Below are positions 1 through 5,855 of a DNA stretch of 7,265 nt, in pieces. The translations under genes and the position numbers were made by a program. The notes beneath the pieces were generated by a model that was given only the letters and a program-made list of their open reading frames with translations, made no database searches and had not been told where the DNA came from. Source of the stretch: Euzebyaceae bacterium (GTDB taxonomy: Bacteria; Actinomycetota; Nitriliruptoria; Euzebyales; Egibacteraceae); the NCBI GenBank assembly GCA_013698135.1, contig JACCVM010000086.1, positions 1-7,265 of the forward strand. Direction: 5' to 3'. How positions within the stretch are numbered: the first letter of the stretch is position 1; every line of letters starts with the position of its first letter.

Positions 1-1390
1 CACCGGGTGGGGTGGACGACGAGCACAGGTAGAGGCTGCGGTCGGGCGTGCTGTACGGAGGCCACCGCGGCGTCGGCCGGGTGAACAGCTGACCGAAGTC
101 GGAGATGCCGCCGTTGATGTCGCCGCCGACGTAGTTGGCGTCGTGGGCCTCGACATCGGCCGAGTTCATGGTGGAGCGGGCTAAGATCCGGTCGCCGAAG
201 CCGGGAGCGAAGCGCTCGAGTTGTGCCTCGATGGCCATGGTCATGTCGACCGTTGAGCCGTTGGGCACGTGGCAGTACGCCCACAGGGTGTGGCCGCCGG
301 ATGCTCGGGTCGGGTCGAACAGACTCGCCTGCACCGTGAGGACGAAGGGACGGGGGTGGTGGCCGCCGCGCGACACCATGCGTTCGGAGGCGGCGACCTC
401 CGGCATCGTCGCGCCGAGGTGCACCGTCGCCGCGCGAGCGCATTCGGGAGCCGTCCACGGCACTGGGCCATCCAGCGCCCAATCCACCTTGAACACCCCA
501 GGCCCGTACCGGTAACGGCCTAGACGGCGGCGGTAGGCCGCCGGCAACCGTGAGCCGGCGATCTTCAGCAGCTGACGCGGGGTCACGTCGAGCATGACCA
601 CTGTCGACGGGGGCAGCTGTGCCAGATCGTCGATCCGGCAGCCGGTCACGATGTCGCCGCCGAGCTCGCGCAGGTGGGTGGCCAGGGCTTCGGACAGCCG
701 CTGCGATCCACCCCGAACGATCGGCCAGCCGTAGGCATGGGCCAGCGTCGTCAGCAACAAGCCGAAGGCAGCGGTCGGTGGCCGCTCCAACGCCAACAGG
801 GCGTGCGCCGCCACTCCGGCGAACAGCGCCTGCGCGCGGGGACCGTCGAAGCGCGCCCGCGCTAACGCCAGCGCCGAGCGCATCGCCGGCAACCCGAAAC
901 GAGCCATCACGATGGGATGGCGGGGCGGCACGGGGGTGGGGGCAAGGAAGCTGTCGACGATCTTGTCCGCATGGTCGACAAACGGGCCGAACAACCGCCG
1001 CCAGGCGGCCGCATCCTTGCCGATCGACCCCGGCATGTCGTCCAAATCTCGTTCAAGGATCGCTGCCGTGCCGTCGTCGAAAGGATGCGCCAGCGGCGCC
1101 GGCGGTTGCACCAGCTCGACGCCGAGGCGTTCGAGCGGCACGCTACGAAAGAACGGGGAAGCGACGGCGAGCGGATGCACCGTCGAGCAGATGTCATGGA
1201 TGAAACCGGGCTTGGTCAGCTCCGCCGAGCGCGCTCCGCCTCCGATCGTGTCGGCAGCCTCGACCAGCAGCACCGAGCGCCCGCGGCGGGCGAGGTGGAT
1301 GGCGGCGGCCAAGCCGTTAGGCCCGGCACCGATGACGACCGCGTCGTACCGGTCAGAGCCGGCCTTGTCCCGCACGCCAGAGACATCCAC
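1..1390 (-). CDS. FAD-dependent oxidoreductase, PYROXD2/phytoene desaturase-like family (C-terminus outside window)
   Basis: 463 codons are open from a GTG at 1388-1390 to the left edge, so the C-terminus is missing (probably a few tens of residues). The N-terminus has a Rossmann FAD-binding fingerprint, VVIGAGPNGLAAA (residues 18-30), ending with the acidic ribose-binding Glu in LLVEA (E44), then GGGARS (50-55). HDICSTVHPLAVASPFF (65-81) and, near the cut end, NYVGGDINGGISDF (419-432) are typical of the PYROXD2-like branch of the CrtI/phytoene desaturase superfamily (COG1233). Family members are cytosolic or membrane-associated flavin oxidoreductases; the substrate of most bacterial ones is unknown, so no carotenoid role is claimed, and no other carotenoid gene is visible. 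The GTG is chosen because TACGCT lies 7 nt upstream with no Shine-Dalgarno, fitting a leaderless transcript; a GTG six codons downstream is the alternative. The gene diverges from metF. Confidence 0.9.
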   Translation of the reverse strand, partial: MDVSGVRDKAGSDRYDAVVIGAGPNGLAAAIHLARRGRSVLLVEAADTIGGGARSAELTKPGFIHDICSTVHPLAVASPFFRSVPLERLGVELVQPPAPLAHPFDDGTAAILERDLDDMPGSIGKDAAAWRRLFGPFVDHADKIVDSFLAPTPVPPRHPIVMARFGLPAMRSALALARARFDGPRAQALFAGVAAHALLALERPPTAAFGLLLTTLAHAYGWPIVRGGSQRLSEALATHLRELGGDIVTGCRIDDLAQLPPSTVVMLDVTPRQLLKIAGSRLPAAYRRRLGRYRYGPGVFKVDWALDGPVPWTAPECARAATVHLGATMPEVAASERMVSRGGHHPRPFVLTVQASLFDPTRASGGHTLWAYCHVPNGSTVDMTMAIEAQLERFAPGFGDRILARSTMNSADVEAHDANYVGGDINGGISDFGQLFTRPTPRWPPYSTPDRSLYLCSSSTPPG

Positions 1391-1397
1391 ACCTCGC

Positions 1398-1403
1398 AGC
1401 GTA
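1398..1403 (-). promoter_or_regulatory. Candidate -10 box (TACGCT) of the FAD oxidoreductase gene
   Basis: On the minus strand the sequence reads TACGCT, seven bases, then the GTG at 1390. This matches the TANNNT -10 consensus and would put the transcription start at or beside the start codon. No convincing -35 hexamer is visible 16-18 bp upstream. Confidence 0.5.
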
Positions 1404-1461
1404 TGGCGGCCCGGTGGCAGGTGCCGCATCTGCCCGCTGGTTGCCCGCCCAGCGGCGCGGC

Positions 1462-1467
1462 TACGCT
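1462..1467 (+). promoter_or_regulatory. Candidate -10 box (TACGCT) of metF
   Basis: TACGCT lies exactly six bases before the metF ATG at 1474, and there is no Shine-Dalgarno between them. This suggests a leaderless mRNA. A weak -35-like TTGCCC begins at 1441 with a short 15-bp spacer. The box is back to back with the same hexamer serving the divergent gene, so both promoters share about 80 bp. Confidence 0.55.
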
Positions 1468-1473
1468 GCCTCG

Positions 1474-2355
1474 ATGCAGAGGACGGTCCGTGAGCTGTTG
1501 GCGACGGGGGAGCCGTCGTTCTCCTTCGAGTTCTTCCCGCCCAAGACCGACGACGGCTGGAACCAGCTGTGGCGGGCGATCCGTGAGCTGGAGCCGCTGC
1601 AGCCGGCGTTCGTGGACGTCACCTACGGCGCCGGTGGGACCACCCGGGACCGGACGGTGGAGCTGGTGCGGCGCATCGCCGAGGAGACGTCGCTGACGGT
1701 GGTGGCTCATCTGACGTGCGTGTCGGCGACCGAGGCCGAGATCCTCGAGGTCATCGACGAGCTCGCCGCGGCAGGCATCCGCAACATCCTCGCCCTGCGC
1801 GGTGACATGCCCGGCGATCCTTCGGCGGCGTTCCGGCCGACGGCCGGTGGTTTGGACTACGCCGAGGACCTCGTGCGGCTGCTGAAGGCTTCCGGCGACT
1901 TCTGTGTCGGCGTCGCGGCGTTCCCGGAGAAGCACCGCGAGGCGCCTGACATCGACACCGATACGAAGTTTCTGGCGCAGAAGTGCGCCGCCGGCGCCGA
2001 CTTCGCCGTCACGCAGTTGTTCTTCCATGTCGCCGACTACGTCGCGTTGGTGGAGCGGCTGCGTGGGCTGGGGTGCGATGTGCCCGTCATCCCCGGCGTC
2101 ATGCCGGTGACGAATGTGCGGCAGATCCTGAACATCAGCAGGCTGTCGGGGGCGGCCTTCCCGCCGGATGTCGCCCGACGGCTGCACGCCGTGGAGGACA
2201 ATCCCGAGGCGGTGCGGGCGATCGGCGTTGAGGTCGCGGCGCAACTGTGCCGGCAGCTGCTAGCTGCCGGCGCTCCGGGCATCCACTTCTATACCCTCAA
2301 CCGGTCGACGGCGACGCGGGAGATCTACGAGTCGCTGCACGCGGACCTGGCCTGA
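1474..2355 (+). CDS. metF: Methylenetetrahydrofolate reductase (MetF)
   Basis: The 293-residue product has the usual length of bacterial MetF (about 290-300). This FAD-dependent cytosolic TIM-barrel enzyme reduces 5,10-methylene-THF to 5-methyl-THF, the methyl donor for methionine synthase. Landmarks are SFEFFPPKT (16-24) with the catalytic Glu at E19, DVTYGAGGTTR (48-58), VAHLTC (77-82), LALRGD (106-111) with the conserved flavin-side Asp D111, VAAFPEKH (147-154), the TQLFF segment (180-184) with Q181, and the C-terminal signature HFYTLNR (271-277). The ATG at 1474 is preferred over an in-frame ATG at 1414: the protein begins normally at MQRTVRELL, the 20 extra residues are not family-like, and TACGCT sits 6 nt before it. 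serA follows 51 bp downstream, pairing serine-derived one-carbon supply with its reduction. Confidence 0.97.
   Translation: MQRTVRELLATGEPSFSFEFFPPKTDDGWNQLWRAIRELEPLQPAFVDVTYGAGGTTRDRTVELVRRIAEETSLTVVAHLTCVSATEAEILEVIDELAAAGIRNILALRGDMPGDPSAAFRPTAGGLDYAEDLVRLLKASGDFCVGVAAFPEKHREAPDIDTDTKFLAQKCAAGADFAVTQLFFHVADYVALVERLRGLGCDVPVIPGVMPVTNVRQILNISRLSGAAFPPDVARRLHAVEDNPEAVRAIGVEVAAQLCRQLLAAGAPGIHFYTLNRSTATREIYESLHADLA
2249..2271 (+). repeat. Perfect 10-bp inverted repeat with 3-nt loop inside the 3' part of metF
   Basis: GCCGGCAGCT (2249-2258) and AGCTGCCGGC (2262-2271) are exact reverse complements around the loop GCT; a further G-C pair (2247/2273) is possible across a T-G wobble. It lies in codons for the RQLLAAG segment, about 85 nt before the metF stop. 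As RNA it would be a very stable hairpin. No U-tract follows, so an intrinsic terminator is not supported. Confidence 0.6.
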
Positions 2356-2394
2356 CGGCTGATCCCTGCGAGCCGGACGTCGCCGGCGGGCCGG

Positions 2395-2400
2395 TAGCCT
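2395..2400 (+). promoter_or_regulatory. Candidate -10 box (TAGCCT) of serA
   Basis: TAGCCT fits TANNNT and ends exactly six bases before the serA ATG at 2407, the same geometry as at metF. No Shine-Dalgarno is present in the spacer AACGGA. This suggests serA can be transcribed on its own as a leaderless mRNA despite the short 51-bp gap after metF. A small GC hairpin (GCCGG 2372-2376, CCGGC 2383-2387) lies just upstream; it has no T-run. Confidence 0.5.
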
Positions 2401-2406
2401 AACGGA

Positions 2407-3984
2407 ATGGACACGCCGAGGGTGCTGGTGGCTGACTCGCTGTCGCCGGCGGGAGTGACGGCGCTGGCCAACCATTTCAAGGTGGATGTTCGTCCAGGCA
2501 TGACCCGCCCGGAGCTGCTGGAGGCCATTCGCGACTACGACGCGGTTGTGGTGCGATCGGCGACCCAGATCGACGCGGACGTCATCGCCGCCGCCGACCG
2601 CCTCAAGGTCATCGCCCGCGCGGGGATCGGGTTGGACAACGTGGACGTGACGGCAGCCACCGCGCGTGGCGTGATCGTCTGCAACGCCCCGCAGTCCAAC
2701 GTCATCAGCGCCGCCGAGCACACCATGGCCCTGCTGCTGTCGCTGGCCCGCAGCGTTCCGCAGGCCGACCGCAGCCTGCGCGCGGGCGAATGGCGGCGCA
2801 GCGAGTTCGAAGGCGTCGAGCTGTACGGCAAGGTGCTGGGCATCCTCGGTCTCGGTCGCGTCGGCACGCTGGTGGCGCAGCGGTGCAGCGCGCTGGGGAT
2901 GCGTCTGGTCGCCTACGACCCCTACGTGACCGTCGAACGCGCGCATCGTATGGGCGTGGAGCTGGTGGAGACAGTGCCCGAGCTGTGCGCCCTGGCGGAC
3001 GTGCTGACCGTCCACCTGCCGAAGACGCCGGAGACGGTCGGCATCGTCGGGCTGGATGAACTGCGCTCGATGAAGCCGACCGCCCGTGTGGTCAACACCG
3101 CCCGCGGCGGCATCATCGACGAGGAGGCGCTGTACGTGGCGGTGGCCGACGGCTGGATCGCCGGCGCGGCGCTGGACGTGTTCGCTCATGAGCCGATGAC
3201 CGACTCCAAGCTGTTCGGCCTTGACAACGTCGTCGTCACGCCGCACCTCGGCGCGTCGACGACCGAGGCGCAGGACAAGGCGGGCACGATGGTCGCCGAG
3301 GCGGTGGTGCTCGCGCTGCACGGCGAGTTCGTGCCGTCGGCGGTCAACGTGGCCGTCGGAGCGGCGATCCCCGAGGCCGTCAAGCCGTTCATGCCGCTGG
3401 CCGAGAAGCTGGGTCGACTGTTCACCGCCCTTGGCTCGGGCGGCGTGGACGAGGTGACCGTCGAGTACGTCGGGCGGATTGCGGACGAGGACTGCCAGGC
3501 GCTGACACTGTCGGCACTGCGCGGGTTGCTCTCCGGGGTGGTCCACGAGCCGGTCACGTTCGTCAACGCGCCGCTACTCGCTGAGGAGCGGGGTCTGCGC
3601 GTGTCGACCCTGACGTCTCGCGCGACACGCGACTACGTGTCCGTGGTGCGGCTGTGCAGCGATGACCTGCGGGTCAGCGGAACGCTCGTGGGCCCCGCCA
3701 ACCGAGAGCGCCTCGTCGAGGTCTTGGGCTTCGATGTGGACATGGAGCCCAGCGACCACATGGTCTTCTTTCGCTACGCCGACCGCCCGGGCATTGTCGG
3801 CCTCATCGGTAAGGTGCTGGGCGACGCCGACGTCAATATCGCCACCATGCAGGTGGGGCGGCAAGAGGCCGGCGGCGATGCGCTCATCGCCATGGCCGTC
3901 GACACCGCCATCCCCACCGACGTCGTGGCCCACATCGCCGACGTCATCGGCGCCACCGACGCTCGCGCACTGGACCTGCCATGA
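2407..3984 (+). CDS. serA: D-3-phosphoglycerate dehydrogenase, long form with ASB and ACT domains
   Basis: This 525-residue NAD-dependent enzyme oxidises 3-phosphoglycerate to 3-phosphohydroxypyruvate, the committed step of serine synthesis. The substrate-binding domain is split (about 4-98 and 282-310) around a Rossmann domain with GLGRVG (148-153) and the NAD-ribose Asp D171. The catalytic set is present: R233 in NTARGG, E262 in AHEP, H280 in TPHLG. Residues about 315-445 form the intervening (allosteric substrate-binding) domain of the mycobacterial type, and about 453-525 an ACT domain. In the ACT domain Y457, D459 and N477 line up, by a constant offset of four, with residues I recall as serine ligands in the M. 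tuberculosis enzyme (Y461, D463, N481), so feedback inhibition by serine is likely. Length matches that 528-residue homologue. The stop overlaps the next gene's ATG. Confidence 0.97.
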   Translation: MDTPRVLVADSLSPAGVTALANHFKVDVRPGMTRPELLEAIRDYDAVVVRSATQIDADVIAAADRLKVIARAGIGLDNVDVTAATARGVIVCNAPQSNVISAAEHTMALLLSLARSVPQADRSLRAGEWRRSEFEGVELYGKVLGILGLGRVGTLVAQRCSALGMRLVAYDPYVTVERAHRMGVELVETVPELCALADVLTVHLPKTPETVGIVGLDELRSMKPTARVVNTARGGIIDEEALYVAVADGWIAGAALDVFAHEPMTDSKLFGLDNVVVTPHLGASTTEAQDKAGTMVAEAVVLALHGEFVPSAVNVAVGAAIPEAVKPFMPLAEKLGRLFTALGSGGVDEVTVEYVGRIADEDCQALTLSALRGLLSGVVHEPVTFVNAPLLAEERGLRVSTLTSRATRDYVSVVRLCSDDLRVSGTLVGPANRERLVEVLGFDVDMEPSDHMVFFRYADRPGIVGLIGKVLGDADVNIATMQVGRQEAGGDALIAMAVDTAIPTDVVAHIADVIGATDARALDLP

Positions 3985-4919
3985 CACCCAAGATCGCCGT
4001 CGCTCCGGAGGGAACTCGGGAGTGGATCGCTGACGCGGTGCGTGCGGGCGGCGCCGAGGTCGTTGCGCCGGCGCAAGCGCAGGCCCTGGTCTGGACCGAC
4101 GCCGGCTACGACGACGGCGGGTCGAGCGGCCCAGAGGGACTCAAGGCGCTGGTGGCCAAGCATCCCCACTTCGACTGGGTGCAACTGCCCTGGGCGGGCG
4201 TCGAGCCGTACGCCGAGGCCGGGGTGTTCGATCACAAGCGCCGCTGGACCTGTGGCAAAGGCGTGTACGCCAGACCCGTCGCCGAGCATGCCCTCGCCCT
4301 GGCGTTGGCGGGCCTGCGGGACCTCAAGCGGTTCGCCACCATGCAGTCCTGGGGTGAGCAGTCGGGGATCAGCCTCGCCGGCGGCAAGGCGACGATCTTC
4401 GGCGGGGGCGGGATCGCCCGCGAGCTCATCGCACTTCTGGCACCGTTCCGGGCGGAGATCACCGTCGTCCGTCGCCACCCCCATGACATGGACGGCGTGA
4501 AGCGGGTGCTTGGCTACGACACTCGCTACGAGGCGTTGCGGGGTGCTGACGTCGTGTTCGTGGCGTGCGCGCTGACGCCAGAGACCACCGGCCTGATCTC
4601 GTCGATCGAGCTGGAACTGATGGAGCCGCACGCATGGCTGGTCAACGTCGCGCGCGGCCAGCATGTCCTGACCGAGGACCTGGTGCTGGCGTTGCGCGAC
4701 GACACCATCGGTGGGGCGGCGCTGGACGTCACGGATCCCGAGCCGCTCCCCGACGGCCATCCCTTGTGGGAGCTGCCCAACTGCTTCATCACGCCGCATA
4801 CCGCCAACACCGAAGACATGGCCCGACCGTTGCTGGCTGAGCGGATCACGGCCAACGTGCGTCGGTACGCCGCCGGGCAGGAGCTGATCGGCCCCGTCAA
4901 CCCCTCGCTGGGCTACTGA
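3981..4919 (+). CDS. D-isomer-specific 2-hydroxyacid dehydrogenase, possibly glyoxylate/hydroxypyruvate reductase-like
   Basis: The 312-residue product is a single-unit member of the D-2-hydroxyacid dehydrogenase family, which interconverts 2-oxoacids and D-2-hydroxyacids with NAD(P)H. Visible are QLPWAGVE (68-75), ARPVAEHAL (97-105), the dinucleotide loop FGGGGIA (140-146) and the catalytic trio R225 (NVARG), E254 (DPEP) and H273 (TPHTAN). The second Rossmann strand ends in VVRRHP, with Arg164-Arg165 where serA has an Asp; family experience suggests NADP rather than NAD, as in GhrA/GRHPR-type reductases. There is no ASB or ACT domain, so it is not a second PGDH. The ATG overlaps the serA stop by four bases (ATGA) and lacks a Shine-Dalgarno, implying translational coupling and co-regulation with serA. 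Hydroxypyruvate or glyoxylate as substrate is an inference from relatives and context. Its 3' end overlaps the convergent broken gene by seven bases. Confidence 0.93.
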   Translation: MTPKIAVAPEGTREWIADAVRAGGAEVVAPAQAQALVWTDAGYDDGGSSGPEGLKALVAKHPHFDWVQLPWAGVEPYAEAGVFDHKRRWTCGKGVYARPVAEHALALALAGLRDLKRFATMQSWGEQSGISLAGGKATIFGGGGIARELIALLAPFRAEITVVRRHPHDMDGVKRVLGYDTRYEALRGADVVFVACALTPETTGLISSIELELMEPHAWLVNVARGQHVLTEDLVLALRDDTIGGAALDVTDPEPLPDGHPLWELPNCFITPHTANTEDMARPLLAERITANVRRYAAGQELIGPVNPSLGY

Positions 4920-4936
4920 GCAGCGGGCCGATCAGC
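4883..4936. terminator. 12-bp inverted repeat over the convergent gene ends, candidate bidirectional terminator
   Basis: GCTGATCGGCCC (4883-4894) and GGGCCGATCAGC (4925-4936) are perfect reverse complements separated by 30 bases; a smaller stem GCTG/CAGC (4907-4910, 4921-4924) can stack inside. The structure covers the last codons and stop of the 2-hydroxyacid dehydrogenase (plus) and the end of the broken gene (minus), where transcription from both sides should stop. No T-run follows either arm, so this would be an actinobacterial-style U-less terminator or an mRNA 3'-end stabiliser. Confidence 0.45.
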
Positions 4937-5569
4937 AGTTGCGTCTGCCACCCGCGATCGGGACCGGTCGGGAAGCGGGTCGGCGAAGGTATAGGCCTCG
5001 GCGAGCGCAATGTCGCTGCGGCCGTCGAGCATGAACATCCGCGAGCACAGGTAGCTGATGTCCTGCGGCTCGTGACCCGCCGTCACCAGCGTGCACTCGG
5101 CGACCAGGGTGCCGAGCTGCTCGCCTCGGGCCCAGGCCTGTCAGGGTCGCTGCGGTCGAGGCTGAACAACCGCTCCCGGTACACGTAGCGGTCACCGGGG
5201 CTGGGGACGACGGTTGCCGTCCTCGTCGAGTTCGTTGTGGCCGCGCAACCTGGCTCGCACCAACGCCGTCCCTGGCTCCTGGAAGGGAGGTAATTCCTCG
5301 TCTCCGGCGAACACCCTGCCGTCGGCGGTGATCAACGAGATCTCGTCGAGTTCCTGTTGGCCGAACAGCCGAATGGTCTCGCGCGCCCTGCCGCAGCGCT
5401 GGTCGTCCAGCGTTTGTGAGAACGGCGCCGGCCCGCCCTGCGGGCGGCCCTGACCTTTCATGGCTGGCCCGGATCGCGCGCTGCTCGCCAGCGCGGTGCC
5501 GCCGGCCATGACCGTCAGCAGCAGTACCAGCAGAACGGCGAGCGCTACCGTTCGCCTGCGGCCAGCTAG
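4913..5569 (-). pseudogene. Broken gene for a secreted protein with an allene-oxide-cyclase/dirigent-like barrel domain
   Basis: In one minus-strand frame a Sec-type signal peptide is read: Arg cluster GRRRT, then VALAVLLVLLLTVMAGG (about 5548-5498), then Ala-rich ALASSA. The frame runs through LITADGRVFAGDEELP and ends GNRRPQPR at a TGA (5192-5194). The sense continues in another frame as GDRYVYRERLFSLDRSD (5146-5196), then returns past a second TGA (5141-5143) to the first frame as GEQLGTLVAECTLV and FMLDGRSDIALAEAYTF, stopping at 4913. A third frame holds VPIAGGRRN (4938-4964), like the family's late Gly-Gly turn. The fold call rests on the order 'GDxYxxxxxLFS...LGTxxxxCTLV...' seen in allene oxide cyclase barrel/dirigent-like proteins and is moderate. 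No ATG, GTG, TTG or CTG lies in frame upstream of the signal peptide. Either a decayed gene or local sequencing indels; neighbouring genes are intact. An ATG inside the signal peptide (5507-5509) would give a 105-residue fragment. Confidence 0.6.
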
Positions 5570-5790
5570 ATGGACCGTTCTTGCTGCTCCACGTGGGCGG
5601 CAAAGCGTGCGCTCAGCGCCGCCATCTCGCTGGCAAGATCCCCGAGTCGCTGATTTATCACTGTGGAAAGGTCCGTCACCCTGTCATTGGTCGCATCTAT
5701 GCGACCACGCAACTGGAACAGGGCGGTACCGAGCAGACCGATGACGGCGAACAGCGCCGTTGCCAGTAACCCGATCAGAAATCCCTCCAC
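5566..5790 (-). CDS. Small membrane-anchored coiled-coil protein of unknown function
   Basis: The 74-residue product starts with one strongly hydrophobic segment, FLIGLLATALFAVIGLLG (about residues 4-21, extending to F25), followed by LRGR, a positive flank that predicts a cytoplasmic tail. Residues about 30-72 are a helical heptad pattern (RVTDLSTVINQRLGDLASEM, then AALSARFAAHVEQQE), so it probably forms a membrane-tethered coiled-coil oligomer. I recognise no named family. The GTG at 5788-5790 is chosen because TACGCT stands 7 nt upstream; an in-frame ATG at 5842-5844 would add 18 residues (MAAKACGPL...) only 11 nt after the cbiX stop, with no Shine-Dalgarno seen. Third codon positions are less GC-rich than in neighbouring genes (codons such as TTA, ATA, AAT occur), hinting at foreign origin or weak expression. 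Its TAG overlaps the first codons of the broken secreted gene, so both may once have formed one unit. Confidence 0.65.
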   Translation of the reverse strand: MEGFLIGLLATALFAVIGLLGTALFQLRGRIDATNDRVTDLSTVINQRLGDLASEMAALSARFAAHVEQQERSI

Positions 5791-5797
5791 GCTGGTC

Positions 5798-5803
5798 AGC
5801 GTA
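5798..5803 (-). promoter_or_regulatory. Candidate -10 box (TACGCT) of the membrane coiled-coil gene
   Basis: Minus-strand TACGCT is followed by seven bases (GACCAGC) and the in-frame GTG at 5790, the same hexamer and spacing as the FAD oxidoreductase gene. This favours the shorter 74-residue product and a leaderless transcript independent of cbiX. No good -35 box is visible. Confidence 0.4.
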
Positions 5804-5855
5804 CCCAGTGAGGCGAACAATGGTCCGCATGCCTTCGCAGCCATGTGGATGGAGT

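Noticed and set aside
619..1203. Plus-strand open frames within the FAD oxidoreductase region
   Set aside because: Arg/Ser/Pro-rich shadows; the minus strand carries a continuous 463-codon frame with FAD-binding and family motifs.
1414..1473. Upstream ATG of metF adding 20 residues
   Set aside because: The extension overlaps the divergent promoter, contains the -10 box for the proposed start, and is not MetF-like.
1216..2244. 342-codon minus-strand open frame antisense to metF
   Set aside because: Its product is Arg/His/Gln-rich low-complexity sequence typical of the complement of GC-rich coding DNA, and metF on the other strand has full catalytic motifs.
2260..3546. 428-codon minus-strand open frame antisense to serA
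   Set aside because: Composition (many His, Arg, Asp, Val) is that of a codon-bias shadow; serA is intact and explains the region.
3774..4799. 341-codon minus-strand open frame across the serA/dehydrogenase junction
   Set aside because: It crosses two well-supported plus-strand genes and shows no domain pattern.
5432..5452. GC-rich hairpin CCGCCC-TGC-GGGCGG
   Set aside because: Only six pairs before a mismatch, inside a Gly/Pro/Gln-coding stretch of the broken gene, with no T-run; too weak to call a regulatory element.
4932..5603. 223-codon minus-strand open frame starting at an ATG at 5603
   Set aside because: Most of it is shadow-like (Arg/Gly/Ala/Pro); the signal peptide and barrel-like segments lie in other frames. 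Only its tail, VPIAGGRRN, looks meaningful and is assigned to the broken gene.
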